A DNA stretch of 64,000 bases from Narthecium ossifragum. Its lineage: Eukaryota > Streptophyta > Magnoliopsida > Dioscoreales > Nartheciaceae. Both the position numbers and the translations under genes were made by a program. Below the pieces are notes generated by a model, which was given only the letters and a program-made list of their open reading frames with translations, was not told the origin of the DNA and searched no databases. Below, in pieces: positions 10,049 through 22,500 of this stretch. The DNA lies in assembly GCA_963920575.1 (NCBI GenBank), contig OY986963.1:2828896-2892895 (forward strand), read 5' to 3'. Every line of letters begins with the position of its first letter. Position 1 is the stretch's first letter.

Positions 10049-12976
10049 ACTCTTATTGCCGGTTTTAAGTGCAGGAGAAACCACAACTAGTTAAAACTCA
10101 GACTTTGTGTAAAAGCGAACATGTGGGAGGGTAGGGAACTACTTGGAGCAGTTTTTGTTAGATGGAGAAGAAAACATGGAACCATGGCTAATGTCATACT
10201 ATTTTTCAGTTGCCTTTTGAGGGTTTTTGTCCAGATTCGGGATATTGTTGATTCAGTTTTGGTTTTGATGTTCAGCTGGTGCTATGATCCATCTGATTTG
10301 GTTTTGCAACTAGTTTACCTGTCACAATTTTCATTTGTTAATTCTCATCATTCTCAAAATTGGATGTTGTTGCATTACTTACTACCTTCGTTTCATTCTG
10401 TGCAGTTCTATGAATTGAAACAGCTTGCATTCCTTGAGAACCTGGGCTTCTGCTTTCTTTTATTGTTTGTCTCCTAGCTTGAGATCGCCCCTACCAAGAT
10501 ATGTTTTTTTTAATGGAAGTATTGCATCACTACTCGCTATAAAGAAAGTCTTGGAGGGACCAGGGCAATGTTTTTAAAAAAATTGTAGGCTGGTAGTGTA
10601 AACATCCGGTGCTAAAAAAGTGTTCTATAATTCTTTTCTTGTTTTTTTTCTTCTGCTGACTCCTATCAGTGAACTCCATTTCTTTTTCCTTTTGTTTTTC
10701 GTGTGTTGAGCACGAGTTGTGTTCCTTATTATTGGTCGGTGGTTGGTACAGGCAAGAAATAAGAACACACATGAGACAAAGTAGGACCAACTTGGGATGA
10801 GAATACCTAAAAGAAAAGCAGCGAGTCACCCACCGACCTAATCGACTCTTTTGTTCATCATGAGAACAACAACAGTAGGGAGCACTTGCCTGGGGAAATC
10901 ATTTCCCTCATAGAATTCAGTGCTAGCTAGTTGCTGACACCAACGCCGTGGGCTTCATGCCAGATCATCTCAGATCTCTCTGTCTCTCCCTCTCTCTCTC
11001 ATCCGATTTTTTCCCTACCTACTTCGTACTAATAATTTGTAAGGGTTTTAGCGGGGAGCATCATGATTGGTGTAAACACTAATTATTTATATTAATCAGA
11101 AATAATGTGATATTTTTTCTGATGATTGATTGAGAATGTTTTCAAAAAAAAAAAAAAAAAAAAACTTGCTGGACAAAAAATATCCAGCTAAAGCTCATTC
11201 AAAGCGTGTATCATGTTGTTACGAGTGAACAAAAGCGTCTGCATCAAATGTGATGGTCGCGTTAAATAATGTCGAATAACCTTTTGATATCTGGCCTTGG
11301 ATCCTCAATTCCACTACCAAATTCTACAAGATAGGCATAGTCCAAAGCAATCAAGTTTTGACTTGAAAGCATATATGCTTTTACTCACAAGATCTTAGTG
11401 GTTCTATATGTGCAGATAAAACCCCATCATTCTCTATATTCACATCACAATCTACTCCTAGATTTCCTGTAACCATCAGTGATACAAGACACCGACCAGC
11501 TTGTGAGGTTGAGCCTCTGCGTCAGCAAACCAAATACTAAATGAACACCAATAATCTCAAACAAAAAAAATAAAATCAAAGAAGATAACTTGCTAGCAAT
11601 GCACACAGAGATGATGGAAGTGAGAGAGTGAGTGGGAGAAGCTAGGGGTGCAGAGCAATAGAGATGGTCATGATAGCTCTGTCTGCAGGGCGGTCGAGTG
11701 GAGAGGAGCATCGATGGGAACACGGCTTGGAGCGACTCGAGGAGCTCATGATTCCATGGAGTTGAGAGACAAGAGGGACCCCCCCCCCCTCTCCCTGATC
11801 ACCAGCTCAATTATATATCCCTCTCAGGGATTCAATTGGAAGAAGCCCAGATCAATGGATATCATGGCTATAATATGAGAAGCGATGAGAGTGACTGTGA
11901 AAGCAACTGATGCAGTCAGTGAAAGCAACAAAGAAGAACAGATAGAGCAGTGGCTGTGCAGTTGCCCAATACTGTTTGGTCTTCTAGATTAATTTTTCTT
12001 GCTGATGCTCAAACTTGATTCGGATAATTTTGTGGATATGTTGTAGTACGTAACAGTGATTACTATGTTGTTCTCTTTTTTTTTCTTCCGATTATTATGT
12101 ATATGAACTATCTGAACCTTAATTTGTTTGACTAAAATGATCTGCAACACTAATAGATTTCCAAGATCTAGGAAAATGGCATCATTTCCATAACGAGCTG
12201 AGATATATATATATATATATATTCACAGCATTTGGAATAGAACCTGGCCTCCAGTCTGCTGCAGGGTAACAATCACCTGAAACACTCCTGCAGCTCCACA
12301 CTTAAGCATGCCTTCAGTTCCAGTGTACCTTGTTATTCGTAATGATTCAATAGGACAAATAACCAAGTGTGAAATTTTTTTTATACAAAAGAATCGGATT
12401 CCATTAGAGGATGGGTGACAGAAGCTTTTCCTTTTCCAGTTCCTTTTTCTTCTGTAGTTACTGCAGCTATTAATTACAAGCTAAAATACCTTAGCCAAAT
12501 CAAATACATATGGTGCGTGGGTAGAGACTAGCTAGAGATCAGCAATGATCAATCATATGAAGATGATTCACATTATATAAAGCTAGAGAAGGTAATATAA
12601 TATAATATATTTTTATATAAAGTAATATTATATATAGATTAGTACCATTCGTGATTAAATAGCAGTAAATCATTGGATGAGATCAACAGGCATTATGATA
12701 ACAAAAATACCCATCACTGATTCATCACTGTGCATGCATGCTGCCTTATGTATTTATAATTATATGAACTCAGAAAAATTAAGGACAACTTTTGGCTGGC
12801 GATTACCGGTAAATAAACTGTGCAACAACATATATAGATGATAGATCCCCTTCAAATGAGATGTATGGATGCAAGAAATATATAATACATATATATATAT
12901 GTAGCAATAGCAGGATAAAGAAGAAAAAAGTGCAAAGGAAACAGAAAGGGATCGAAGCTGCGCCGCGCCATTGTTG
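10049..12976. other. Intergenic: eIF2 gamma 3' region and WRKY12 promoter
   Basis: The proximal part (to about 10550) is T-rich and fits the eIF2 gamma 3' UTR. A poly-A tract lies at about 11143-11163, a C tract at about 11779-11788, and a TA run at about 12204-12222. The last 400 bp are AT-rich, as expected for the upstream region of a tissue-specific gene. No coding sequence was recognised. Confidence 0.5.
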
Positions 12977-13375
12977 ATGGAGGGGGACAACCGTGGCGCT
13001 TCGCGAAGCTACTTGCTGGACGTCCCTCCGCTCTCAAGCTCTCTCATGGTGCAAGCCATGGAGTTTTCTCAACAACAAGTGAACCCCCAAAGTCTAAGTT
13101 TCATGGCTGCTCCTCTTTCTACCTTTGAGAATAATATTCTCTTGGGTGGTAGCAACCCTAATTCCAAACCTTGGAATAATGAAGAGGTATGCAAGCAATA
13201 TATGATCCTTGAGCTATATAAAGAAGCCTTACTTCTTTAGATCATGTTCATGATTCATGAGCTCATTTGGATCCCTGTTTCCAATGAATCAGGTAGGGAC
13301 CTCAGATCCAAAAGTTGGCAATGATCAAAACTTCCCTATTAGGGATGGTTCCACTTCCTGCTGGTCTCTCTCTCT

Positions 13376-13417
<42 letters not shown>

Positions 13418-15900
13418 CTTTCGCGATATATATATATATATATCGTAGGATTTAAACCTGAAATAGAATAAGATGTATGTACTAATTAATTAAACAGGTG
13501 GAAGAGCTCGTCGTCGGCATCAGAGAAAGGGAAGATGAAAGTGAGGAGGAAGATGAGAGAGCCCAGGTTTTGCTTCCAAACAAGAAGTGATGTGGATGTG
13601 CTGGATGATGGCTATAAGTGGAGGAAATATGGGCAGAAGGTGGTCAAGAACAGCCTTCATCCCAGGTATATATATATATATATATATATATATTTTTCAG
13701 TATTCTTTAATTTGTTTCTAATCGATCTGCGTCTCTAATTAGGATATATATATATCAATATATATACTCGATCTCTAGCTGATTGCTACTGCATCGATCT
13801 GTTATTAATCAGCTAGGTGCATGGGATTATTTTTTCTGAATTCTGTAAGTCATTTTATGATCTCGATCGGGCATTATTGATGATGAAGAAGATAGTACTC
13901 AGGTGGTATATATGCAGCAGCTTTTTTCTTCATACTGGTCTTACTGTCATGATTGAAGCTGCTGCATGTCCACTGGATCTTCTTGTTTGTTTCTCATAAG
14001 AAAAATATGATGGAACTAAGCAGTACATATAGAAGAATTAACCATCACACAATATAAGAGAATCCAAGTAAATATAGAACCTTTAGACACACTCTAGCTT
14101 CTGAATGCCAGGAAAGGGAGCTATATATATATATATGAAGCCAGTTGTAGAAAGCTATATATAAATGCATGAACATGTATGATTTTTTTTTTTATAAATA
14201 AGAAGGGATCATCTATCAATTGATGATTATTAGTTTGGAAGACAAGAGCAAGTGAAGGCCAGTGATTGTTTGTTAATGTGTACTATCTTAATTTTCCCTT
14301 CTTTTCTTTGAATTTGGATTTTTTGGATGCTTCACACATTCATTGAAGGTCTTTTTTTTTTTATTTCTTTTGCTGATGGCCTTAATTATAGGATAACACA
14401 ATAATATTGACACTTTCTTATCTTCGGTTGATATGTTATAATTGATCATAGCATTCAGCTTGGTTTAATATCAGTGAGACTTTTGATTACTTACTGTACA
14501 TATATAATCTACTCCAGCTTTTTGAGGTGATGAGGAAAAAAGGTCCGTAGTTATATATCCTTCCACCATTTATAGTGTCATTAATTCTTCCACCACTTGT
14601 TTGATATGCACTCTACTAAAATGCAATTGTGGAAATTTCCAAGTAGCCTTGAAAACAGAAATTTTGCAACATAATTAACTGCTAGGTTTAGAGGATCAAT
14701 TGATAATTTTTTTAGATTACCATAACTAGCTAGTTTGGATAATAAGATCAACTGATCAGGCTGCCAAAACCCTAATTAAGCATTTGCCTAGTTGTTGCCT
14801 CAAACAAAAAAAATTGGCTGAAATTCCATGAGTTCATTGCTATTAATTCATGTTAGTGTTTGATCTAATGTATTTCATAATGGATATGTCGGATCGGTAT
14901 ATCAGTATTAAATGCATTCCTTACAGCAGATGAGTACTAATAGATATTTCTCTCCATATATATAACTGAAGTCCAAAAGGCTTTAGGAAGCTCCTTGATC
15001 GATTAGCCAAAATTTGGATACTTATATGAACTTAATTCTGTTCGATTTGTTCAAAGTTTTGTATTCAAATTAAGTTACAACTCCTTCAATCATCTACACA
15101 CTAGCAGCTGATTGTATGTATGTGCTCATTAATTAGTAGAATAAAAAAAAGGAGAATTGTATATGTGGCCACTTGAGAATATCTACCCACAGCTCTAGAA
15201 ATAGAACTACAACTAATATTACTAGAGTAAAGATTTGTGTACATGATCACGTGACATATATATTGCACATGTTCTCGAATCGATAGTGAGATAACGATTG
15301 ATTGATCTGGTCCATCAGTATTGTAGTACCAATGAATTAGATCGATCAGTATATACCTACCAATTCGATTATTGGTAGGTATATACCGATCAATTGGTAT
15401 GTACATTCAATCGGTAGCTATATACCGATCAATTGATCTAGTCCATCGGTATTGTTGTACCGATGGGCTAGATCAATCAATCAGTATCCCACTGGTGATT
15501 CGAAGGCATGTGCAATGTACATGCTATGGCCCACCCCAATTGAACTTTTTTTTTTTCTAGTATTTATCATGCGATCAAAGCATATAGAACTCCATCTCAA
15601 CCCACACATCCTGACTTTTTGAGGGGCAGAAATGCACAATTAATCTTACAAGTCAGTGAGCTCATCATCATCAGATTGTACTAATTACTTCAAATTGCAC
15701 TTTTGTTAATCGAATTCTTTTGCATGGTTGACAGGAGTTACTACAGATGCACCCATAGCAACTGTAGAGTGAAGAAAAGAGTGGAAAGGTTATCGGAGGA
15801 TTGCCGGATGGTGATCACCACCTACGAGGGTAGACATACTCATTCCCCCTGCAGTGATGACATGAACTCATCTGAGCATGACTGCTTCACTTCATTCTGA
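12977..15900 (+). CDS. WRKY12: WRKY transcription factor, group IIc, WRKY12-like
   Basis: Four exons: 12977-13186, 13293-13363, 13498-13665 and 15735-15900, giving 204 aa (Arabidopsis WRKY12 is slightly longer). The DNA-binding core WRKYGQK is at 135-141 and the zinc ligands C155, C160, H184 and H186 fit C-X4-C-X23-H-X-H. A basic [19 protein letters not shown] segment precedes the domain and the tail reads EHDCFTSF; both are typical of WRKY12, a nuclear W-box binder. WRKY12 in Arabidopsis represses secondary-wall formation in pith and affects flowering; that role here is inferred from homology. The last intron (13666-15734, about 2.1 kb) splits the conserved Arg codon in HPR|SYYRC, as in most WRKY genes, and holds a fold-back element. 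The first ATG was chosen because in-frame sequence upstream lacks another. Confidence 0.92.
13365..13443. repeat. CT and TA microsatellites in WRKY12 intron 2
   Basis: A CT dinucleotide run covers about 13365-13413 and a TA run about 13426-13443. A second TA run starts just after the next donor site (about 13668-13692). They lie in introns immediately beside splice junctions. Confidence 0.85.
15262..15522. mobile_element. Fold-back element in WRKY12 intron 3
   Basis: The left arm begins TTGCACATG...CGAATC and the right arm returns GATTCG...CATGTGCAA. Inner paired segments built on TACCGAT/ATCGGTA motifs include GGTAGGTATATACCGATC and its partners. The motif set resembles the element at 52253-52577, so the two may be one family. 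Exact ends and target duplication are unresolved. Confidence 0.55.
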
Positions 15901-16830
15901 TAATTTATCTATTTTACTTAATTATGACATCCAGAGACCATTATGATCAAGTTGTCAATGTTAGCTCCTTATTAAAAACTCAACAAATTTCATTTCATGG
16001 CTTGTTCATGCCCTACTTCTCTTTTGCGGCCTCAGCAAAGACCCATTTCCAAATGCAACATTCTGTTTTGGATCAGCCCATATCAGGCCACGGGGCCGCA
16101 AACAAGTTAACAGTGTTGGTTGGGAGCCGCGCGTCCGATGTTATATTATGTAATATAATTGATTTATGTGATATCGCATTCACTTTGACATTAAAAATAT
16201 GAAATTGTGGATGCATGCAGCAAGCTATACCTATGCATCACTAAAGTCACCGCGTCATGCAATTCCGCGTCGGTTAATGCAGCAAACAAGCATGCCTTAT
16301 CACGGCCTGACTGATACGGGCTAGTATTTATAAAGAAAAAGGACTCTTGATGATGCATCAATATCATGTATTACATGCTTGCACCGTTTAATACAGTGCT
16401 TCGTCCGATGTAGGCAATCAAACCCCCTGAATCAAAACATTAGGGTTTTGATGAGTAACAAACTCAATCCTTTCCGTGCCAATCAACCAACAAACCAATA
16501 GGTTGCTGATGTTGGAGTCGTAGTGTAAGATTAAATCAAGAGTTGTAACACCTAGCCTTCTGACTCAATTGCAGCAAAAAAAAAAATGAACAGCTAATTC
16601 GGTTCAACAAAATTTTGAGACAATTTGGTTCGGTATCTCATTGGTTGAACCATCTAGGATCTGATAAACGCACCCCCTTGAGGTTTCAAACTAACCGGAC
16701 AAGCGTAGAGAGGGGCTTCTTGTGTTCGGAAATTGAGGGTGTATAGTTATCAGTCTTTTAATCTCCGTAGAAAATTCCAAGAATATTAGAGAAATATTCG
16801 CGTGCGGAGTAAGCCCCTAGGGCTCCTCGT
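15901..16830. other. Intergenic between WRKY12 and NDPK1
   Basis: It contains the WRKY12 3' region and the NDPK1 upstream region. No gene, clear repeat or RNA gene was recognised. Confidence 0.4.
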
Positions 16831-16911
16831 CCTATATATATATTATATATAAGACCACTTCAGTCCCCTCTTATTAGCCTCTCCTCCGCCTCTCGTCTGA
16901 AGCTAGGGTTT
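16831..16911 (+). promoter_or_regulatory. Core promoter and telo-box of NDPK1
   Basis: A TATA stretch CCTATATATATATTATAT lies at 16831-16848, about 80-100 bases before the start codon. A C/T-rich leader follows, with TAGGGTTT (telo-box-like) at 16904-16911. This layout is typical of plant housekeeping and translation-related genes. Confidence 0.6.
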
Positions 16912-16931
16912 GGGTTTTTGGGTTTCTAGAG

Positions 16932-18549
16932 ATGGAGCAGACCTTTATCATGATCAAGCCCGATGGCGTCCAGCGTGGATTGGTACTTCCTTTGCCCTCC
17001 ATTGTTCTTCAATTTTTCTCAAAAAATTTCGATCTTTTTTCATGAATCTTGTTTAGATCTATGGCATAGATAGTGTGTATCTTTCATCAAGATTGGGTGG
17101 GCTTCGTTCACATCTCTTTTGTCGATCCAGTTCTTATGTAGAAGATCGGATCTTTATAAGAAAGTTTCTGATAATGATTGATCTAATAGGTGGGAGACAT
17201 CATTAGCCGATTCGAAAAGAAGGGATTCTATCTGAAAGGTGATTGAACTCTTACCACTCAATTTTCTATATCCTAGATTTATGTCATTTATGGTTTATTT
17301 AAGAGAAAAGATTCGATTTTTGGGTTGTGGGATTCATGGTTCAGGGCTTAAGATGGTGAACGTGGAACAATCCTTCGCCGAGAAGCACTATGCTGACCTT
17401 TCGGCGAAGCCCTTCTTTGCTGGGCTTGTTGACTACATCATATCGGGCCCAGTGGTTGCGATGGTGTGGGAGGGGAAGAATGTTGTTGTGACTGGCCGCA
17501 AGATCATTGGTGCTACCAACCCCTCTGATTCTGCTCCCGGCACAATCCGTGGCGACTTCGCCATTGAGATCGGGAGGTAACTACTTTTTTTCTCTTTGTG
17601 TGCAATAGTCAATTTGTTACATGATTTCCTGAGTAACAGGTTTATGAACTTTGAGATGCATCTTGTGCAGTTATAAGAATCTAGAATGTCACTGGAGATA
17701 GTTTTGTTTTTCTTATACTTTTCTTTAGATTCTTTATTTGTTGATGTTGGGTAGCTTCTATCTGTAAATCTTTCTGTAGCTCTTAAATCTTGCTAGAACC
17801 AAAATTATGACATACTTGAGTTGTATGATTCATGCTAATTGTGAATTTTTTAGTTTCCAAGATTGATGGGTGTTTTATAACCCACTCTTTCATTTAATGG
17901 TTTCAGATCTGATTATAGGTGTTATTTAGGTTAGGCTACAAGTATCTTATATGGTAATTACTGGGGTGGCAAGGTTCTGCATCCCAATGCATGTTATTGT
18001 CATTCATGTCATTGCTTTAATCTGATGCTGTTGCCTCCTTGATATCTTCTTTGCTGTTATGGGCATCAGGTCATCACCTTAATCTAGAAAACCATTGCCA
18101 CTCTCGTATGTCTTTTTTGTTGCTATGGTCATTGGCTTCTTGGGATGTTAGAGGTTCATGGGTGCAGTACTTGGTATGGTTGCTCTGGGATTCATCTCTA
18201 TTCAGTTATCATGCATTGCGCCATTCTATACTCAACTTTTTAATCTCCAAGGTGCTGTTGCGCTGTTGTTAATATCCTCTTTTTCAAGTTTTGTAATTGC
18301 TTCCAATTTGTTTCTTGGAATTAGATCTTTACAGGCTTTTAATAGCTTATATTTCTTAGTTAATAAAAATAAGGCAGGAAAGTATCTGTTTTGCATATCT
18401 GATGGTTTGATTTCTGGACTTGCTTGCTGTGTAGGAATGTCATTCATGGGAGTGACTCAATTGAGAGTGCTAGGAAGGAGATTGCTCTGTGGTTCCCCGA
18501 AGGCCCTGCAAACTGGCAGAGCAGCGTCCACCCCTGGATTTACGAGTGA
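16932..18549 (+). CDS. NDPK1: Nucleoside diphosphate kinase 1 (cytosolic type I)
   Basis: Four exons: 16932-16982, 17190-17238, 17345-17576 and 18435-18549, giving 148 aa, the standard length of cytosolic plant NDPK. It transfers the gamma phosphate between nucleoside tri- and diphosphates through a phospho-histidine. The start [17 protein letters not shown] includes the conserved Lys9. The catalytic histidine is H115 in RNVIHGSDS, whose Arg codon is split by intron 3. The ending HPWIYE is typical. No transit peptide is present, which fits the cytosolic isoform. All introns are GT-AG and all residues expected for catalysis are present. Confidence 0.96.
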
Positions 18550-19596
18550 AACCTCCTTCAGATGCTTCTAGAAGCTTGTGTTTCATTTCATCCCGAACTT
18601 ATATTTGTCGTATTGAGTGGACTTAATTTTGACTTTAGGTATCATATTCAGCTGCGATTTATGTGATGAAGTTTGTTGCTTGGGTATGGTAATGCTCGCT
18701 ATGTATGGTCTTAATTAGACAGTATTTTGTTATTATGGAAAGATGGTTCCTCAGATCTACCAAATTGTTTCTTGACAGTATGGTATTGATGTTTGCATCT
18801 TTGACAGCAAATCTTTTCACTGAACCTGGGTAATGTGCTCAGCTAATAAAATAATGTATATATTTCCACTCCTTGGGGCAAAATGCACATAGAATCCTGT
18901 TAAACGTTGGAGGTTGTGATGTTGTGGCACTTGTTTCCGGTATATGATCTTTGAGATATTTTCTTCTTTTTCACTTTACTAGTAGCGTGAGTTAATTGAA
19001 TCAAATTCTCCCCGCTAGTTGGTTCTTGACATTGTGGACAATCTTAGCGTTAATCCAGCTTCTGATATTGGTACTGGTATAATATCAAGATGAACAGTGC
19101 TAATCCATGTTGCATAAGATGAAACTATGATCATGAGAAATGCCCATCTCCCTGCTTTCCTAAGTCCAGTGAGCGTGCGGCTGAGATTTTTGCTATGCTC
19201 CCTTTCGCATGCGTACTAGAAAATGGAATATTGTTTGCTGAACACGCTATAAGAAGTCTCACGTATCATTCCTCCAATGGCAGCAGTCAATCTATCTATC
19301 AGTAATAATCATTTCAAACATTCTCTCCCATTTGGTCCTCAAGATCGATAACGGGGTGAATCCAATGTTCCATGGGCTCACTTGTCACTACATTGACCGA
19401 GATGGGAACTGCCAATACTCAAACTAAATCAGACGTGGACTACAATCTCTTACGCATTCACCAAGCCAAATAGAACCAAAAAAACAGAAAAAGGAGACAT
19501 CACAGAAAGAAATGATGTGACCGGGGGGCATAAGAAAAACAGCTCCATTGGCACAAATGATATCGTGATCTAGCTTCTTCGAAGCCAGCGAATGAG
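18550..19596. other. Shared 3' region of convergent NDPK1 and ELMO genes
   Basis: This AT-rich stretch of about 1 kb separates two convergent genes and should hold both 3' UTRs. No conserved coding sequence was seen. A possible AATAAA-like region for NDPK1 lies near 18845. Confidence 0.4.
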
Positions 19597-22500
19597 TTAT
19601 CGAGCAAGAAGCATGTAGGAAGGCATGTCCTCAAGGCGCTGGATGTCTTCCAACAGCAGCTCTCGTTCTAGCTGACGCCGTGTAGATTTCATCACCGACT
19701 GGATGAGACAAAACATGAATTGAGCATAATAAGGTTGGAAAGCAAAAAAAAAAAAGACGAAAAGAAAAAAGGAAACCGGCAGTGGAGGGTGGAGGACACC
19801 ACTTGCATTGAAATCCATGTACGAGGCATGCATGGCAAGCCATTGGTGATCCATCAACTTGAAAGTTATGCAGTACAACAGATCAAATGCTCGCTCATTT
19901 TCTGTATCACAACCAGAAGGCAGATTCAACCTATTAAGAACTAGTAAAACATATTTCCATGCTTTACATTAAAAACGTAAGACCAGGTTATGATTGATCT
20001 TCCCATGTCGCATATAGGCTGATTGTAACCAAAAGCTGAAAAGTCACTTTTAAAAACACTCTTCAGGATAGAAACAAAAGAAATGTGATACACAAAGTAT
20101 GTTACAGAATCCCAGAAGCACCTAAGGAAGTCATGATAAGCTATGCTTCATGCTTTATGAAGGGCAAGTGTAGGTGGTCTTAACAGAGAAGTCAGCCATA
20201 AAAGGCAGTCATCAAGTCCTCAAAGTAAAAAACACCCTAAATACAGTTTCTCGTTACAAAAGGAAGTTCTCCAAAGTGATATGCTGTCATGATATATAAT
20301 TAACCAATAATAGATCTAGAATGGAAGTCCGCATAAGGCAATACTAATCATGTCAGCATGGTAAATAATACAGGTTTTAGCAGGCATTAAGCTTCATACT
20401 TATTATGGAGGCTGGTCCATATGCACACTTTATCAGTCCTTATATAGGAAGCCAACTTATTGTTCTGGAATTTCATCCCGACTCTCATCAAAACTTTAAG
20501 AAATTAAGTGTTGCTTCAGTCTAAAAAAATATATTTTTTTGCTTCAGTCTAAAATATTACTAACCTCTAATACCAGAAACATAAATGCAGAAGTTATATA
20601 GCATCAGGCAGAAATGCACGGATGTGCACATTGTAATTCAAAGCAACTTTGTTTTGAGACAGTATCTGGTCATGTTTGACAAACCAGTTTCAATTCACAA
20701 AGGCTTGAAAAACATCAATAGTTATGTAAAAATTTCTCCAAAGGCTATCTGATCCAATTCCTATATTTCACTGTTGTAAGTTCGTATGAAATTATCTCAG
20801 GCGACTGGGCATACAATGACAAACGGACAAGTCCCTCAGACAAAACAACTTCGGTTGCATTCTGATTGATATATTTACTTCCAAAATGGTAACATTGAAA
20901 CTCAGCATTAAAACCATAAAACTTGCTAATGAATATTTCAGCCAATTTAATATGCTTCCATTTACCTGAAAGCAGCTTCAAGAAAATTGCCCCCATCATC
21001 GTCTGTGGTTTAACTGCAACTCAACAGGACAACTTGTCATTTGATGCTTATAGAGTAAACAAAACATGTAAATAGCGGATGAGATAGAAGCCCAAGGCTT
21101 TCATAAACTCTGGAGATGAAACTTCAATCTGATTCTAGTCATATATAGTTCTCAGAAAATACAAACCAGCTTGGAGATCAAGCATCTGAATTAGCATGAA
21201 TGTTATATTCACACCAGCCACAGCAAATGGATACTCCCATACGGCTCGCTCACCCTCTCGTTTCCTAAGAAGATCTTGAAAGGATTTCTGCATGAAAATT
21301 CAGCTAACTAAATGAAAGAAAATTGTGTGACATAATTGGCTGCGGCAAATGAACAAGGGCTCTTAGGTGTGGGGACGAGGTAATTTGACTTCAGAAAACC
21401 AACAGGAGCAAATAGATAATTTTGATCCAGAGGTTTCACTACTCAAATCATTTATGAAAAAGGTGCTTACAGGAAATGTCTTTGCAAAGAATACTAAGTT
21501 CTCCAACGATATGAAACCACCACCCCTGTAACAGACCAAAGGACATTTCTGTGTCTTAAAACTTATCCATAATAGGATATAGAATCAGAAGATCATTAAA
21601 CATGACAACACCTGAAATCTGTGGATGGATCTTTTCCTTGCCAACCCATTTCCTTCCATTGTTCAGATATTAAACCACGAAGCTCAACTCCTGGGAAAGC
21701 AGCATGCCAAAGGGCTCTCAATGCTTCCTGCGATATTCAATTAACCGGAGTGATGATTATGCAAGAAGCAGCTGTCTCTTCCAATTTGAAAGCACACAAC
21801 CTTGAATTGAAGGATGGGAAGAATGTTACTAGCAGCTAAGCTAAAAAAACTAGGTTATAAACTGTTGCTTTCACCCAGTGTTTGCAAACACAAGAAGGGT
21901 GATCTATAAAAACAATAGCAACTCAGTCCCAGTAAAACCAGCTATCCATCAGACATTACATAATGCGGCAACTACCTGCTTCATTCCCTACAGAACCACA
22001 TTCCTTGCAGCACACCATGTGATAGACAGCTGGTATCCACTGCTGAACCCAAAGTCACATATACAGCTTCATATAAAAACTGTAGGCTTTTTTATTCACT
22101 TTAATTGACTTCGCTGCTTATTATTTCCAATTGAGGCGGAACCCCTCTTTCTTTGTTTATGGTGGTAATATAGCATCACAATTGGAGGGCAATATGATAT
22201 GTACGGAAAAGAGAAGATCTGGAAAACAATAGTTTAAGCTGTTGTCAGTACCTGGTGTTCAATCTTTGCACTGTCATAAGCAACTTCTATCCGGTTTTGT
22301 AGCCTCTGCAAACACTCCTCCTAAACAACATAGATGCAACGTAGTTAGTGCAGACAAATTTCCACTTGATTAAATGGTTAACAAAAAAGTTCTCAAGATA
22401 CACCAAAGTGGGGAAATGCAAAGAAGGACTATGCAAGAGCAATCAAAAGAAACAATAGCATTAAAACTGGACGATAAACAACACAAACTAAATTTCATTA

